DNA of 43,347 nt from Euzebyaceae bacterium (GTDB lineage: Bacteria; Actinomycetota; Nitriliruptoria; Euzebyales; Egibacteraceae): the NCBI GenBank assembly GCA_013698135.1, contig JACCVM010000056.1, forward strand, positions 1 to 43,347. Direction: 5' to 3'. The notes below the pieces were generated by a model. The model was not told the DNA's origin and did not search any database. It saw only the letters and a program-made list of their open reading frames with translations. Below are positions 9,027 through 22,027 of this stretch, in pieces (position 1 is the first letter of the stretch; the number at the start of each line of letters is the position of its first letter). A program made the position numbers and the translations under genes.

Positions 9027-9745
9027 GTAATCATCTCGGCGAACACGACGAGTCGCTGCGCATCAGAGAAGCGCGGCTCGCAGGTGGTCAGCGTCAACGT
9101 CGACACCCCACTGCCCAGCGGGTCGGGCCCCAGCACCCAGCTGTCACCGGGGCCGACGACGCGCTGCTCCCGGATCTCATAGGTGTGGCGCCGCCCTCTT
9201 CGATCCGTGACGTGCACCTCATCGCCGGCGCGCAGGTCGTCCAGGTTGAAGAACGGCGCGCCAAAAGTCGTGCGGTGACCGGCGACGGCGAAGTTGCCGT
9301 CCCCGCCCGGCGGCGCGGTGCTCGGGTAGTGGCCAGGGCCCCGCTGCAGCTCGGCAAACCCGACGCCCTCGACGATGAACAGCGGTCCCTCGTGCACGGG
9401 TGGGCGCTGCGAGCCGGGCCTGACAAACTGCAGCGCCGCGACGGCGGCACCGAGGTCGACTGGTTCGGCCTGGCGCCGCGAGTCCTCTGTCCGCTCGTCG
9501 GCGCCCCGGCTCCCCTCCGTTTCGACCGACCGGTCCCGCTCGCCGACCGACCGGTCCGACTCGCCGACCGACCGGTCCGATTCGCCGACCGACTGGCTCC
9601 ACTCGTCGGCCAAAGCGTCCTGCGCGCGGCTGGTCGCCACATTGGTGAACAACAACTCGTAGACGAGGTACAGTCCGACCAGCACGCCGGCGGCGATGAG
9701 CAGCCAGCCGACGCCTCGTACGGCGCGGGCGGCAGCACCGCTCAC
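9023..9745 (-). CDS. Class E-like sortase
   Basis: N-terminal TM; catalytic His (VAGHRTTFGAPFFNLDDL), Cys (LTLTTCEP) and Arg (EPRFSDAQRLVV). Confidence 0.9.
   Translation of the reverse strand: MSGAAARAVRGVGWLLIAAGVLVGLYLVYELLFTNVATSRAQDALADEWSQSVGESDRSVGESDRSVGERDRSVETEGSRGADERTEDSRRQAEPVDLGAAVAALQFVRPGSQRPPVHEGPLFIVEGVGFAELQRGPGHYPSTAPPGGDGNFAVAGHRTTFGAPFFNLDDLRAGDEVHVTDRRGRRHTYEIREQRVVGPGDSWVLGPDPLGSGVSTLTLTTCEPRFSDAQRLVVFAEMIT
9531..9593 (-). repeat. Three 21-nt tandem repeats encoding VGE(S/R)DRS heptads in the sortase linker
   Basis: cggtcccgctcgccgaccgac / cggtccgactcgccgaccgac / cggtccgattcgccgaccgac. Confidence 0.9.
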
Positions 9746-10494
9746 GAGCGTTGCCCGGAGGCCGGCTCAGCCACGTCGACGGTGGGCGGACCGACGTACG
9801 CCGGCAAGCTCAGGGAACGGTCGCTGACCTCGGAGAACCCGAGTTGGTACTGACGCGCGGCCACGCGGAAGCTGGCCACCACGGGGTCGCGGTCGAGGGC
9901 GGCCTGCAACGCCACGTCGTCGCCAATCGCCCGGATGACGTACGGCGGCGAGTACACCGAGCCGTGCAGCAGCAGCGTGTTGCCCGCGCAGCGGATGGCC
10001 GTTGTCGCCAGAATCCGCTGCCCGTTGACGTCCATCGCCTCCGCACCACCCGCCCACAGGGCGTTGATGACGGCCTGCAGATCCTGTTCGTGGATGACGA
10101 GGTTGTTCAAATCGCCCTCGGGCGCCTCGTCCAAGGCGGAGTCGTCCAGCGTGACCGCAAGGCCGGGGCCCGTCAGACCCGTCATCCCGGCGGGGACCAT
10201 GATGCGGTCGATGCGACGTTGCAGCCTGGCCGCTGCCTTGGTGCCCGTGACGCCGGCCTCCTGGTAGCCGTCGACGTGCGATGACAGCTCGGCGACGCGC
10301 TGCTCGAGGTCGGCGGTCCGCCGTTCCTCCGCGCGGATGAGCTCCACCAGCTCCAGGCGGCGTCCCGTCCGCCCGACGGTCGGTACATCCTCCGACCGCG
10401 CCGCCACGGTCAGGATGGTGGCGACCAGTCCCAGCGCGACGACGGAGGCGGCGCGGGCGGGCAGTCGTGGCGGGGCGGAATCGTCAGCGCTCAT
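9742..10494 (-). CDS. DUF881 family protein
   Basis: Coiled-coil plus DUF881-like core (GPGLAVTLDDS...NLVIHEQDLQAVINALWAGGAEAMDVNGQRI...YSPPYVIRAIGD); neighbour of crgA. Confidence 0.88.
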   Translation of the reverse strand: MSADDSAPPRLPARAASVVALGLVATILTVAARSEDVPTVGRTGRRLELVELIRAEERRTADLEQRVAELSSHVDGYQEAGVTGTKAAARLQRRIDRIMVPAGMTGLTGPGLAVTLDDSALDEAPEGDLNNLVIHEQDLQAVINALWAGGAEAMDVNGQRILATTAIRCAGNTLLLHGSVYSPPYVIRAIGDDVALQAALDRDPVVASFRVAARQYQLGFSEVSDRSLSLPAYVGPPTVDVAEPASGQRS

Positions 10495-10620
10495 GCGGTG
10501 TCCCAGTCCGGCGGCTCCTGCACGACGTGCGTTCGCAGGCCCTCACGCCTTGGAGGCAACGGTACCATCCGGCCCCTGCGCCATCGTGCCGTGGACCGGT
10601 GGCCTGCTCGAGGAGATGCC

Positions 10621-10851
10621 GTGCCCAAGTCGAAGTCGAAGCGCTCCAGCTACATCCCGCCCAAGCCACCCAAGCCCAAGCCGAGTCCCCGCTGGGTGCC
10701 CTGGCTGGGCCTGGCCCTGATCCTCTTGGGACTCGCGCTGGTGCTGCTGAACTACATCTTTCCGGGAGTCCTTCCGGGCGGGAACTACGTGCTGATCGTG
10801 GGATTCCTGGTGATGGCTGCCGGCTTAGTGGTGCTCAGCCAGTGGCGCTGA
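10621..10851 (+). CDS. crgA: Cell division protein CrgA
   Basis: MPKSKSKRSSYIPPK...PSPRWVPWLGLALILLGLALVLLNYI...NYVLIVGFLVMAAGLVVLSQWR, two TM segments; GTG start. Confidence 0.92.
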   Translation: MPKSKSKRSSYIPPKPPKPKPSPRWVPWLGLALILLGLALVLLNYIFPGVLPGGNYVLIVGFLVMAAGLVVLSQWR

Positions 10852-10907
10852 GCCGAAGGTGCACAGCAGACGCGGTGAAATTCCAGTGATGTCATCCCGT
10901 CCACAGC

Positions 10908-10929
10908 GTTGTCCCCAGATGGGGACAAC
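10908..10929. repeat. Perfect inverted repeat (10-bp arms, 2-nt spacer) downstream of crgA
   Basis: GTTGTCCCCA-GA-TGGGGACAAC, preceded by TCCACA at 10899-10904. Confidence 0.9.
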
Positions 10930-10935
10930 CGCCGT

Positions 10936-11271
10936 TCAGGCCAGCGGCTCTCGGGCGACCTCATGGCGCTCCGTCATGCGCTCGCCGCAGTGGCGCGGCG
11001 GTACCGCCGCTCCTCGGACCAGCAGGAGCACCTCGGCGCCGCAGCCACTGCACCAGTAGGTGATCCGCTCGTCGCGCGGGTCGACGGGCCGGGGCGGACC
11101 GTCGGGGACGTAGGCGGCACCGCGGCGGAGCGAACCCAGTGAGGCGGTCCCAACCCGCCAGATAAACAACCCCAGCAGCGGCGCGAAGACGTACCGCGCC
11201 TCCACGACATCGAAGGCCGCCAGCGCCAGCCCAACCCCGACCAGGGGCCAGAACCACCGTCGCGTCGGCAC
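10936..11271 (-). CDS. Small membrane protein with C-terminal zinc-ribbon-like motif, hypothetical
   Basis: Two hydrophobic segments, then CSGCGAEVLLLVRGAAVPPRHCGERM. Confidence 0.6.
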   Translation of the reverse strand: MPTRRWFWPLVGVGLALAAFDVVEARYVFAPLLGLFIWRVGTASLGSLRRGAAYVPDGPPRPVDPRDERITYWCSGCGAEVLLLVRGAAVPPRHCGERMTERHEVAREPLA

Positions 11272-11434
11272 GGTCGGCCACCTCCTGTTGATAGCTGCCA
11301 GCCTAGGTCGAACACCGGGGCAGGGCGGTCTCGTCGCCGCCGCCCGACTTGACCCATCGGCCGACCGGGCCGCTCCGAACTGCCAGCGGAAGCTCAGTCG
11401 TCGGGGTGGCCCCCCTCCGCTGCCCCAACGAGCG

Positions 11435-11457
11435 GCCCTGGCACGCCGTGCCAGGGC
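11435..11457 (+). terminator. Strong hairpin, putative intrinsic terminator
   Basis: GCCCTGGCAC-GCC-GTGCCAGGGC (10-bp perfect stem) followed by TGTTTCCTGTT. Confidence 0.45.
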
Positions 11458-11702
11458 TGTTTCCTGTTCGGGGCGGGTGCGGTGCCTGCGTGGTCAGTCG
11501 GTGGTCACCTTGAGACCGCCGATGGATGCCTGGTTGCCGGTAGCCTCGCCCAGTTGCTCGGTGCTGGGCTCATCACAAGCGGCCGGCGGCCACTGACGGA
11601 TGCCATGCCAGACCCGGCACATCGAATGGTGCATCAAGTCGACCAGCGGGCTAGCGGGCATATCGCCATCAGTGGGGTGCATCAAGGCTACTGGCTGGCT
11701 GA

Positions 11703-11810
11703 CTTTCTATCGATCGCAAGTATCTTGAAGCGGGCGCCGGTGCGTTCTACTTCTTCCCCGTCTCCGACCTTGCAGAGCGACTGCGTGAACTGTCGGTGCG
11801 GACGGGATAG
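11703..11810 (+). pseudogene. Possible frameshifted gene remnant next to tRNA-Ala
   Basis: Open frame without start: LSIDRKYLEAGAGAFYFFPVSDLAERLRELSVRTG*. The upstream frame ...SGHIAISGVHQGYWLADFLS appears displaced by one nucleotide. Confidence 0.3.
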
Positions 11811-11842
11811 ACCACCGCTCAACGCCCCTCATGGGGGTCGGG

Positions 11843-11915
11843 TGGACCCTAGGGGAATCGAACCCCTGACCTCCGCCTTGCAAAGGCGGCGCTCTACCAA
11901 TTGAGCTAAGGGCCC
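11843..11915 (-). tRNA. tRNA-Ala (anticodon TGC)
   Basis: GGGCCCTTAGCTCAATTGGTAGAGCGCCGCCTTTGCAAGGCGGAGGTCAGGGGTTCGATTCCCCTAGGGTCCA: cloverleaf pairing, G3-U70 identity pair, anticodon TGC; CCA not encoded. Confidence 0.97.
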
Positions 11916-11953
11916 TCGGGGAGACCAGCGCCCACCGGCCGGGGCGGCGGGAC

Positions 11954-12070
11954 CTACAGGTCGCGGGGCTCTTCCCAGATGGCTTCGTCCAGGTCGCGGT
12001 CGCGCTGCTTCTTGAGCACAGCGGCAGCGACGGCGGCGAGGGCGGCCAGCAGAAGGGTGCGGCTGCGCAT
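11954..12070 (-). CDS. DLW-39-like miniprotein (38 aa)
   Basis: MRSRTLLLAALAAVAAAVLKKQRDRDLDEAIWEEPRDL* between tRNA-Ile and tRNA-Ala; matches the DLW-39 pattern of a short TM, a KK-rich stretch and an acidic tail. Absent from the ORF track because it is short. Confidence 0.75.
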   Translation of the reverse strand: MRSRTLLLAALAAVAAAVLKKQRDRDLDEAIWEEPRDL

Positions 12071-12096
12071 GACAACGCTCCTTGCCGTGGGACGGG

Positions 12097-12170
<74 letters not shown>

Positions 12171-12185
12171 CACGCGGCCTGGAGT

Positions 12186-12668
12186 CTAGCGACCCCGCTC
12201 ATCGTCGGCCAATGTCACCCGCAGCCCGCCGACCAGGTCGGAGATGAGGTTGTACAGGAAGCTCATGAACACGTTGATGCCGCTCCACAGCACCACGTTG
12301 ACCAGCCCGACGAGGAAGATCACCCGGGCGATGTTGACGCCATTGATGCGCACCAGCTCCAGGCCGACCTTACCGAGCAGCTCCTGCAGCGCTTCGATCA
12401 GCCCCAGGCGGATGACCACGGCCCAGAACACGGTCAGCCCCAGCATGACCACCAGCAGGACGCAGAAGTAAAAAATCAGACTCAGCTTCAACACCGACCA
12501 GGGGTCGATCTTGCGGATAGTGGTGCGGTGGCGTACCGCGCGTGAAGCCGGAATCCGCTGCATGCGCGCGCGGGAGGGCTCAAGCCGGGTCCGGTCGGTG
12601 GTTCCGCGTTGGCTCGTGCTCATGGACGCGGAGTCTACGGCCTCGTCGGATTCGCCAATGCCAGCCAT
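12186..12668 (-). CDS. DUF3566 domain membrane protein
   Basis: RKIDPWSVLKLSLIFYFCVLLVVMLGLTVFWAV...LVNVVLWSGINVFMSFLYNLISDLVGGLRVTLADDE, typical of the protein downstream of gyrA in Actinobacteria. Confidence 0.9.
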   Translation of the reverse strand: MAGIGESDEAVDSASMSTSQRGTTDRTRLEPSRARMQRIPASRAVRHRTTIRKIDPWSVLKLSLIFYFCVLLVVMLGLTVFWAVVIRLGLIEALQELLGKVGLELVRINGVNIARVIFLVGLVNVVLWSGINVFMSFLYNLISDLVGGLRVTLADDERGR

Positions 12669-12675
12669 GCCTGTC

Positions 12676-13374
12676 CTACAGCCGCAGGTCGTTGCGGACG
12701 ACGTCCTGGGCCACGTCATGCAGCTTGCGGCTGTTGCTGCGGGCGTAGCGGCGCAACCGCTGGAAGGCCTCGGCGACGTCGACCCGGTCCCGCTCGGCGA
12801 GTATGCCCTTGGCCTGCTCGATGACCACTCTGCTCTCCAGCGCGTGCTGCAACTGCTCGGAGCGCTCCGCGGAGCGCTCGACCTGTCGAGCGTTGAGAAT
12901 GTAGATGGTGGCGATGTCAGCCAGCACCTGCCCGGCCTCGATCTCGTCGGTCTCCAGCACGCCAGGGGTGCCGCGGTACAGATTGAGCGCGCCCACGCGG
13001 TCGTCACCGACCCGCATGGCGAAGCTGTACACCGCGTGCAGGCCGGATTCCCGGGCACGCGGGGCGAAGCTGGCGAAGCGCTCGGTGTCCTCGAGATCAG
13101 GTACCACCACCTGTTCGCCGCTGTGATACGCGTGCAGGCAGGGTCCCTCGCCGAGCTCGATCTGCAGGCTCTCGATGTCGCGGATGGTCTCGTCGGAAGC
13201 CGCCACGAACCGCAGGACGTCCTTGGCGTCGGCCAGCATCACCCCTGCGCCATCGACGGGCAGCACGTCGCAGACGTGGTCGCACAGCTCTTCGAGCATG
13301 TCGGCGACCTCGTAGGTGCCCACCAGCGTGCGCGCGAACTGGATGAGCACCACGCCGAACTTGGCCTCGTCCAC
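12676..13374 (-). CDS. GAF and ANTAR domain protein
   Basis: GAF-like N-terminus (LGEGPCLHAYHSGEQVVVPDLEDTERFASFAPRARESGLHAVYSFAMRVGDDRVGALNLY) and ANTAR-like C-terminus (LESRVVIEQAKGILAERDRVDVAEAFQRLRRYARSNSRKLHDVAQDVV). Confidence 0.9.
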   Translation of the reverse strand: MDEAKFGVVLIQFARTLVGTYEVADMLEELCDHVCDVLPVDGAGVMLADAKDVLRFVAASDETIRDIESLQIELGEGPCLHAYHSGEQVVVPDLEDTERFASFAPRARESGLHAVYSFAMRVGDDRVGALNLYRGTPGVLETDEIEAGQVLADIATIYILNARQVERSAERSEQLQHALESRVVIEQAKGILAERDRVDVAEAFQRLRRYARSNSRKLHDVAQDVVRNDLRL

Positions 13375-13375
13375 A

Positions 13376-15862
<2,487 letters not shown>

Positions 15863-15868
15863 TAATCC

Positions 15869-16825
15869 TCAGCGTGGCCGCACGTCGAGCACGATGCGCG
15901 GCGGCTCGGACAGGGTGTGCAACCAAAAGTCGGTTGCGGTCTTGGCGTTGACGACGAGGTCGACGCGCTGCTGGCCAGCGGTGACCTCGATGTCGCCCAG
16001 GATCTGCGCGGCAGGCGCCAGGTCGGCCGCGGTGATGTCGTCGGTGACCAGGCCGTGCACCTGCAGCACCACATCGCGGCCGCGCGAGCGCGCCACGCTG
16101 CGAGGCACGACGCCCGCTTCCAACTCGTCGGACCCCTCAAGCTCCAACGTGATCCGTAGGTAGCCGGCGCGGCTGCTGGCGCTGATGCCACTGGCCCGCA
16201 CACCGACGGCGGTACGGGTGCCGATGCGTTGCCTGCCCGTGGTGAATCCGGCGCCGCCCAGCACACCCTCGCCGCCCGGCTTCGTGCCGATGACGCTGTC
16301 GTCGCGGACCAGCGTGGGCGGCAGATCCCAGGCGCCCCAGAACCGTCCGCCGGACCTGCCGTCGACGGTCAACTGCACCTTTTGAATCGTGGGAAACTCG
16401 GTCAGGGTGTTGGTGATCGCGGCCAGCGCCAACTGTTCGTTGACGGGGCCGTCGTCCACCGTGGCGGCATCGTCGACCGCCTCGGAGGACAGATCGACGC
16501 GTGCGGTGTCGCCGGTCAACGTGAAGCTCTGGATCGCGCTGCTGGTGGGCAAGGGCGCCATCAGCCCCTCCTCGTCGGAAGCGCGGGGCCCTTGCAGCAG
16601 CAACCTTAGCGCCCTGCGAGGCAGGTCATCGCTGACCGGTGCCTCGCGCACCACCGGCACCAGATGAGCCTGCCGGCCGCTGCCACTGCGGAAGTACAGC
16701 GTCAAGTCGACCCGATCGGCACGCTGCACGGCCGCCTCGGAGTCCACGTCGGCCGTCGGCAGCGTGGGCGCGCACCCCGCCGCATGCAGGGCGAGGGCGA
16801 CGAGGAGCAGGCAGCTACGGCGCAC
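15869..16825 (-). CDS. Lipoprotein with GerMN-like domain and a C-terminal beta-rich domain
   Basis: Lipobox-like LHAAGC; GerMN-like TLYFRSGSGRQAHLVPVVREAPVSDDLPRRALRLLLQGP...IQSFTLTGDTARVDLSSEAVDD...NTLTEFPTIQKVQLTVDG. Confidence 0.8.
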   Translation of the reverse strand: MRRSCLLLVALALHAAGCAPTLPTADVDSEAAVQRADRVDLTLYFRSGSGRQAHLVPVVREAPVSDDLPRRALRLLLQGPRASDEEGLMAPLPTSSAIQSFTLTGDTARVDLSSEAVDDAATVDDGPVNEQLALAAITNTLTEFPTIQKVQLTVDGRSGGRFWGAWDLPPTLVRDDSVIGTKPGGEGVLGGAGFTTGRQRIGTRTAVGVRASGISASSRAGYLRITLELEGSDELEAGVVPRSVARSRGRDVVLQVHGLVTDDITAADLAPAAQILGDIEVTAGQQRVDLVVNAKTATDFWLHTLSEPPRIVLDVRPR

Positions 16826-16833
16826 GGGCGCGA

Positions 16834-18822
<1,989 letters not shown>

Positions 18823-19000
18823 CTACTTTCTGCTGGGCTGCGGGCGGGCGCGAGCAGGCTCTGCGATCAACGCGTGCGTCGCCGGAAAATGCTTCAGCGC
18901 GGCCGTGCCATGAGGCGGCCTGTTCTCCTTGTTAGAGTACCATAGCCGCAGCCTGCGTCCCAGACAGGCGCAGGCGGCGTTTGCGCTGGTCAACGCGTTA

Positions 19001-19351
19001 TCACTTCGAGGTCAATCGGCCGGTGGTCACCGTGACCTTCGTCACCTCCCCAGCGCCGAGCACCGCGTTGGCCCGCGCCAGCAGCTCAGGTGCCAGAAAG
19101 CCGACCTGCGTGGCCCAGGCCGACGACACCGCACGGAGCACCAGGACCCCGCCGGCGAGGCGCACCGGCTCGACGTGGCGGGCCAGCTGGTCACCGGCGA
19201 TCTCGTCCCAATGTTGATGGACTCGAGCCCCTCGCAGCCGGGCTTGCCAGCCCCGGCGACCGCTGATCAACCCCAGCAGGGCACCCACGCCCTCGGGCTC
19301 TGGGCCCTGGATCCGGCGGTCGGGGTCGCTGGGATCGCTCAGCCGGCTCAT
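19001..19351 (-). CDS. dciA: DUF721 / DciA family protein
   Basis: Position between recF and gyrB; W-x-E-IAG motif (VHQHWDEIAGDQLARHVEPVRLAGGVLVLRAVSSAWATQVGFLAPELLARAN). Confidence 0.88.
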   Translation of the reverse strand: MSRLSDPSDPDRRIQGPEPEGVGALLGLISGRRGWQARLRGARVHQHWDEIAGDQLARHVEPVRLAGGVLVLRAVSSAWATQVGFLAPELLARANAVLGAGEVTKVTVTTGRLTSK

Positions 19352-20532
19352 GGTGTCGTCACCGGTTCTACCGTGCCTTCGTGCACTAGATGCCGAGGGC
19401 CTGCCAACGGCACGTCGGCGTCCACCGCGGCGGTCACGATCACTTGCTCGAAGGCCTCGCAGCGCTCTGCCAGACGGCGCCGGCGCGGCTCGTCGAGCTC
19501 GGCGAACACGTCGTCGAGCAGCACCACCGGTTCTTCCCCGACGTCGTGGAGCACCCTGATGCTGGCCAGCCGCAGGGCAAGGGCCAGCGACCAGGTCTCC
19601 CCGTGGCTGGCGTAGCCCTTCGCCGGCATGCCATTGAGCGCCAGCGCCAGCTCGTCACGATGGGGACCGGCCAGCGTCACTCCCCGCTCGCGCTCGGCTT
19701 CGGCCACCAGGGCCAACCCTTCCCGTAGCTCGCTGGCCAGCGCCGCCGGGTCCGGCACACCGCAACCCGGTGTGGCCTCCACCCGCCGTCCGGTCGACAG
19801 CTCGTAGGCGAGCTGCAGATGACCCCGGGCCTCGCGTAGCGGAGAGGCGGCAACCAGATCGCGGTAGGCGGTGTCGGCCGGACCGGCCAGCGCGTGCACC
19901 ACCGCGATCCTTGCGGCCAGCAGGGTCGCCCCCGCCGACACCAGCGATTCGGTCCAGGTCGGCAGGGTCTGCTCGAGACGACCCCGCCCCCCCGTCCGGT
20001 GCTGGCGCAGGAGTGTGTTGCGCTGGCGCAGCACCCGCTCGTACTCGGAGCGAGCCGCCAGATACGCCGGTCGTCGCTGCGCCAGCAGCTCGTCGAGGAA
20101 GCGCCGACGGTCTGCCGGGTCCCCGCGGACCAGGCCGAGGTCCTCGGGCGCGAACAGGATGCTACGGATCTGGCCGATCGCGTCGCGCACCCGCGGTTGG
20201 GGTTGCCCGTTGAGCCGCGCGCGGTTGCGCCCGCCCAGGCGCAGCTCCAGCTCCACGGTCAGGGCACGTCCCTTGGCTGCGGGTTCGGCGGATCCGCCAG
20301 TGTCGGTGCGAGCGACGGCCCGCACCACCGCCGCCTCGGCGCCCACTCGGACCAGCGGCGCGTCCGCGGCGACACGGTGACTGCTACCGATCGCCAGATA
20401 GTGCACCGCTTCCAGCAGGTTGGTCTTGCCCTGCGCATTGGGACCGACCAGCACGCTCATCCCGGGACCAAGGCTCAACGTGGCGGCGGTGTAGGAGCGG
20501 AAGTCGACGAGCTCCAGGCGCTCGAGAAACAC
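19348..20532 (-). CDS. recF: DNA replication/repair protein RecF
   Basis: MFLERLELVDFRSYTAATLSLGPGMSVLVGPNAQGKTNLLEAVHYLAIGSSHR; FAPEDLGLVRGDPADRRRFLDE; VLLDDVFAELDEPRRRRL. Confidence 0.97.
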   Translation of the reverse strand: MFLERLELVDFRSYTAATLSLGPGMSVLVGPNAQGKTNLLEAVHYLAIGSSHRVAADAPLVRVGAEAAVVRAVARTDTGGSAEPAAKGRALTVELELRLGGRNRARLNGQPQPRVRDAIGQIRSILFAPEDLGLVRGDPADRRRFLDELLAQRRPAYLAARSEYERVLRQRNTLLRQHRTGGRGRLEQTLPTWTESLVSAGATLLAARIAVVHALAGPADTAYRDLVAASPLREARGHLQLAYELSTGRRVEATPGCGVPDPAALASELREGLALVAEAERERGVTLAGPHRDELALALNGMPAKGYASHGETWSLALALRLASIRVLHDVGEEPVVLLDDVFAELDEPRRRRLAERCEAFEQVIVTAAVDADVPLAGPRHLVHEGTVEPVTTP

Positions 20533-20538
20533 TCCGCG

Positions 20539-21666
20539 CTAGACGCGCACCGGCATCAGCAGGTAGAGGAAGTCCGGCGCCGGAGGCTCATCCTCGCCCT
20601 GTGCGGCGGGCGCCGGCCGCAGCACCGCCGGTTTGAGCTCGTCGCGGAACTCCAGCACGACCCGCTCGCTGCCGGCCGCGTCCAACCCGTCGGTTAGGTA
20701 GCGCGGATTGAACGCGATCTGCAATGGCTCGCCCTCCAGCTGGCCCGGCATCGACTCCTCGGCCTGTCCCACCTCACCGCTGCCGGCCGTCACCCGCACC
20801 GAGTCCGCTGTCAGGTGCAGCGTCACGGGCGTGGCGGTGGTGTTGGCGTCACCGACCACCGCCACACGCTTGGCCACCTCCATCAGCTCGGCGCGGTCGA
20901 CCAGCAGCCGGCGCTCTGACCCAGCGGGGATCAGCTGGCGGACATCCGGAAACTTGCCCTCAATGAGACGGCTAGTGAGGCGCCGGTCGCCGAATGCGAA
21001 GGTCACCTGACCGGCTTCCAGCAGCAGACGCACCTCGCTGCCGAGCAGCTCGGCGGAGCGGCGAGCTTCTTCCAGGGCGCGCCGCGGCACCAGCACCGTG
21101 CGCTCGGTCCCCTGATCCCAGGGCACGGTGCGCACCGCGAGGCGATACGAATCGGTCGCCGAGGCGGTCAACCCCTGCGTCGTCGCCTCCAGCTGCACGC
21201 CGGTCAGCACGGGGCGGGCATCATCGGCGCTGGCGGCGCGCGCCACCTGGGCCACGGTGCGGGCGAACTCCTCGGCTTTCATCACGGCGGTAACCGCGTC
21301 GGGCCCCGGCTCGGGCAGGGACGGGAAGTCCTCGGCGGGCATCAGCCGCAGGTCGAACTGCGCGCGGCCACAAGCGAGGTGCAGTCGTTCCCTAGCGGCC
21401 TCGGCGGACACCGCGGCGTTGGGAAGGCTGCGGACCACATCGCCCAGCAGCCGGCCGGGGACGAGCGCAACACCGTCGGACTCGGCCTGCACCGGGATGG
21501 ACAGCTCGCTGGCCATCTCCAGATCGGTCGACGACAGCACCAGGCGGTCACCGCTGACCTCCAGGCGCACGCCGGACAACGCCGGCAGCGTGGCTCGGGC
21601 ACCGACCGTGCGTAGCGCCCACGCGGCAGCGTCGGCGAACTCGCCGCGTTCTGCCCGAAACTTCAT
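20539..21666 (-). CDS. dnaN: DNA polymerase III subunit beta (sliding clamp)
   Basis: Start MKFRAERGEF with GGAGGAG RBS; ends FLYLLMPVRV; position next to dnaA and recF. Confidence 0.96.
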   Translation of the reverse strand: MKFRAERGEFADAAAWALRTVGARATLPALSGVRLEVSGDRLVLSSTDLEMASELSIPVQAESDGVALVPGRLLGDVVRSLPNAAVSAEAARERLHLACGRAQFDLRLMPAEDFPSLPEPGPDAVTAVMKAEEFARTVAQVARAASADDARPVLTGVQLEATTQGLTASATDSYRLAVRTVPWDQGTERTVLVPRRALEEARRSAELLGSEVRLLLEAGQVTFAFGDRRLTSRLIEGKFPDVRQLIPAGSERRLLVDRAELMEVAKRVAVVGDANTTATPVTLHLTADSVRVTAGSGEVGQAEESMPGQLEGEPLQIAFNPRYLTDGLDAAGSERVVLEFRDELKPAVLRPAPAAQGEDEPPAPDFLYLLMPVRV

Positions 21667-22027
21667 GTGCTCCTCCGCATCCGGTGGCCGACCGCTTCGC
21701 TCCATGAGGACATGGCCCAGTGTCCTGCCGCTTCGCTGGCTGCGGACAGGCTCGGGTTTCCCACCGAGCAGGACGCGCCCGGCTTTGAAAGGCTGTTGTC
21801 TTTATCCAAACCATCGACGTCGTCGGGGAGGCGCCAGGCTGTTGACAACACCTGTTGTGCCTGGTCATCGCGTTGTTGGCACTGTGGGAGCACTGTGGGC
21901 GGCGTGGGGGTGAGGGTGTGGGCCACCGCCACGTTGTCCACCTCCACGCGAACTACAGCGTTGCAACTGCGAGCAAACGCTGGTTGTGCCCATCCTGTCC
22001 ACGGGCTTGTCCCGTCGCTGTCCACAG
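21667..22027. other. Probable oriC (dnaA-dnaN intergenic region)
   Basis: DnaA-box-like sites: TTATCCAAA 21802-21810, TTGTCCACC 21934-21942, CTGTCCACG 21995-22003, CTGTCCACA 22018-22026, plus weaker sites; canonical actinobacterial oriC position. Confidence 0.75.

Noticed and set aside
11288-11596. 102-aa + strand ORF
   Set aside because: Arg/Pro/Ser-rich translation without recognisable motif; spans the terminator-like hairpin.
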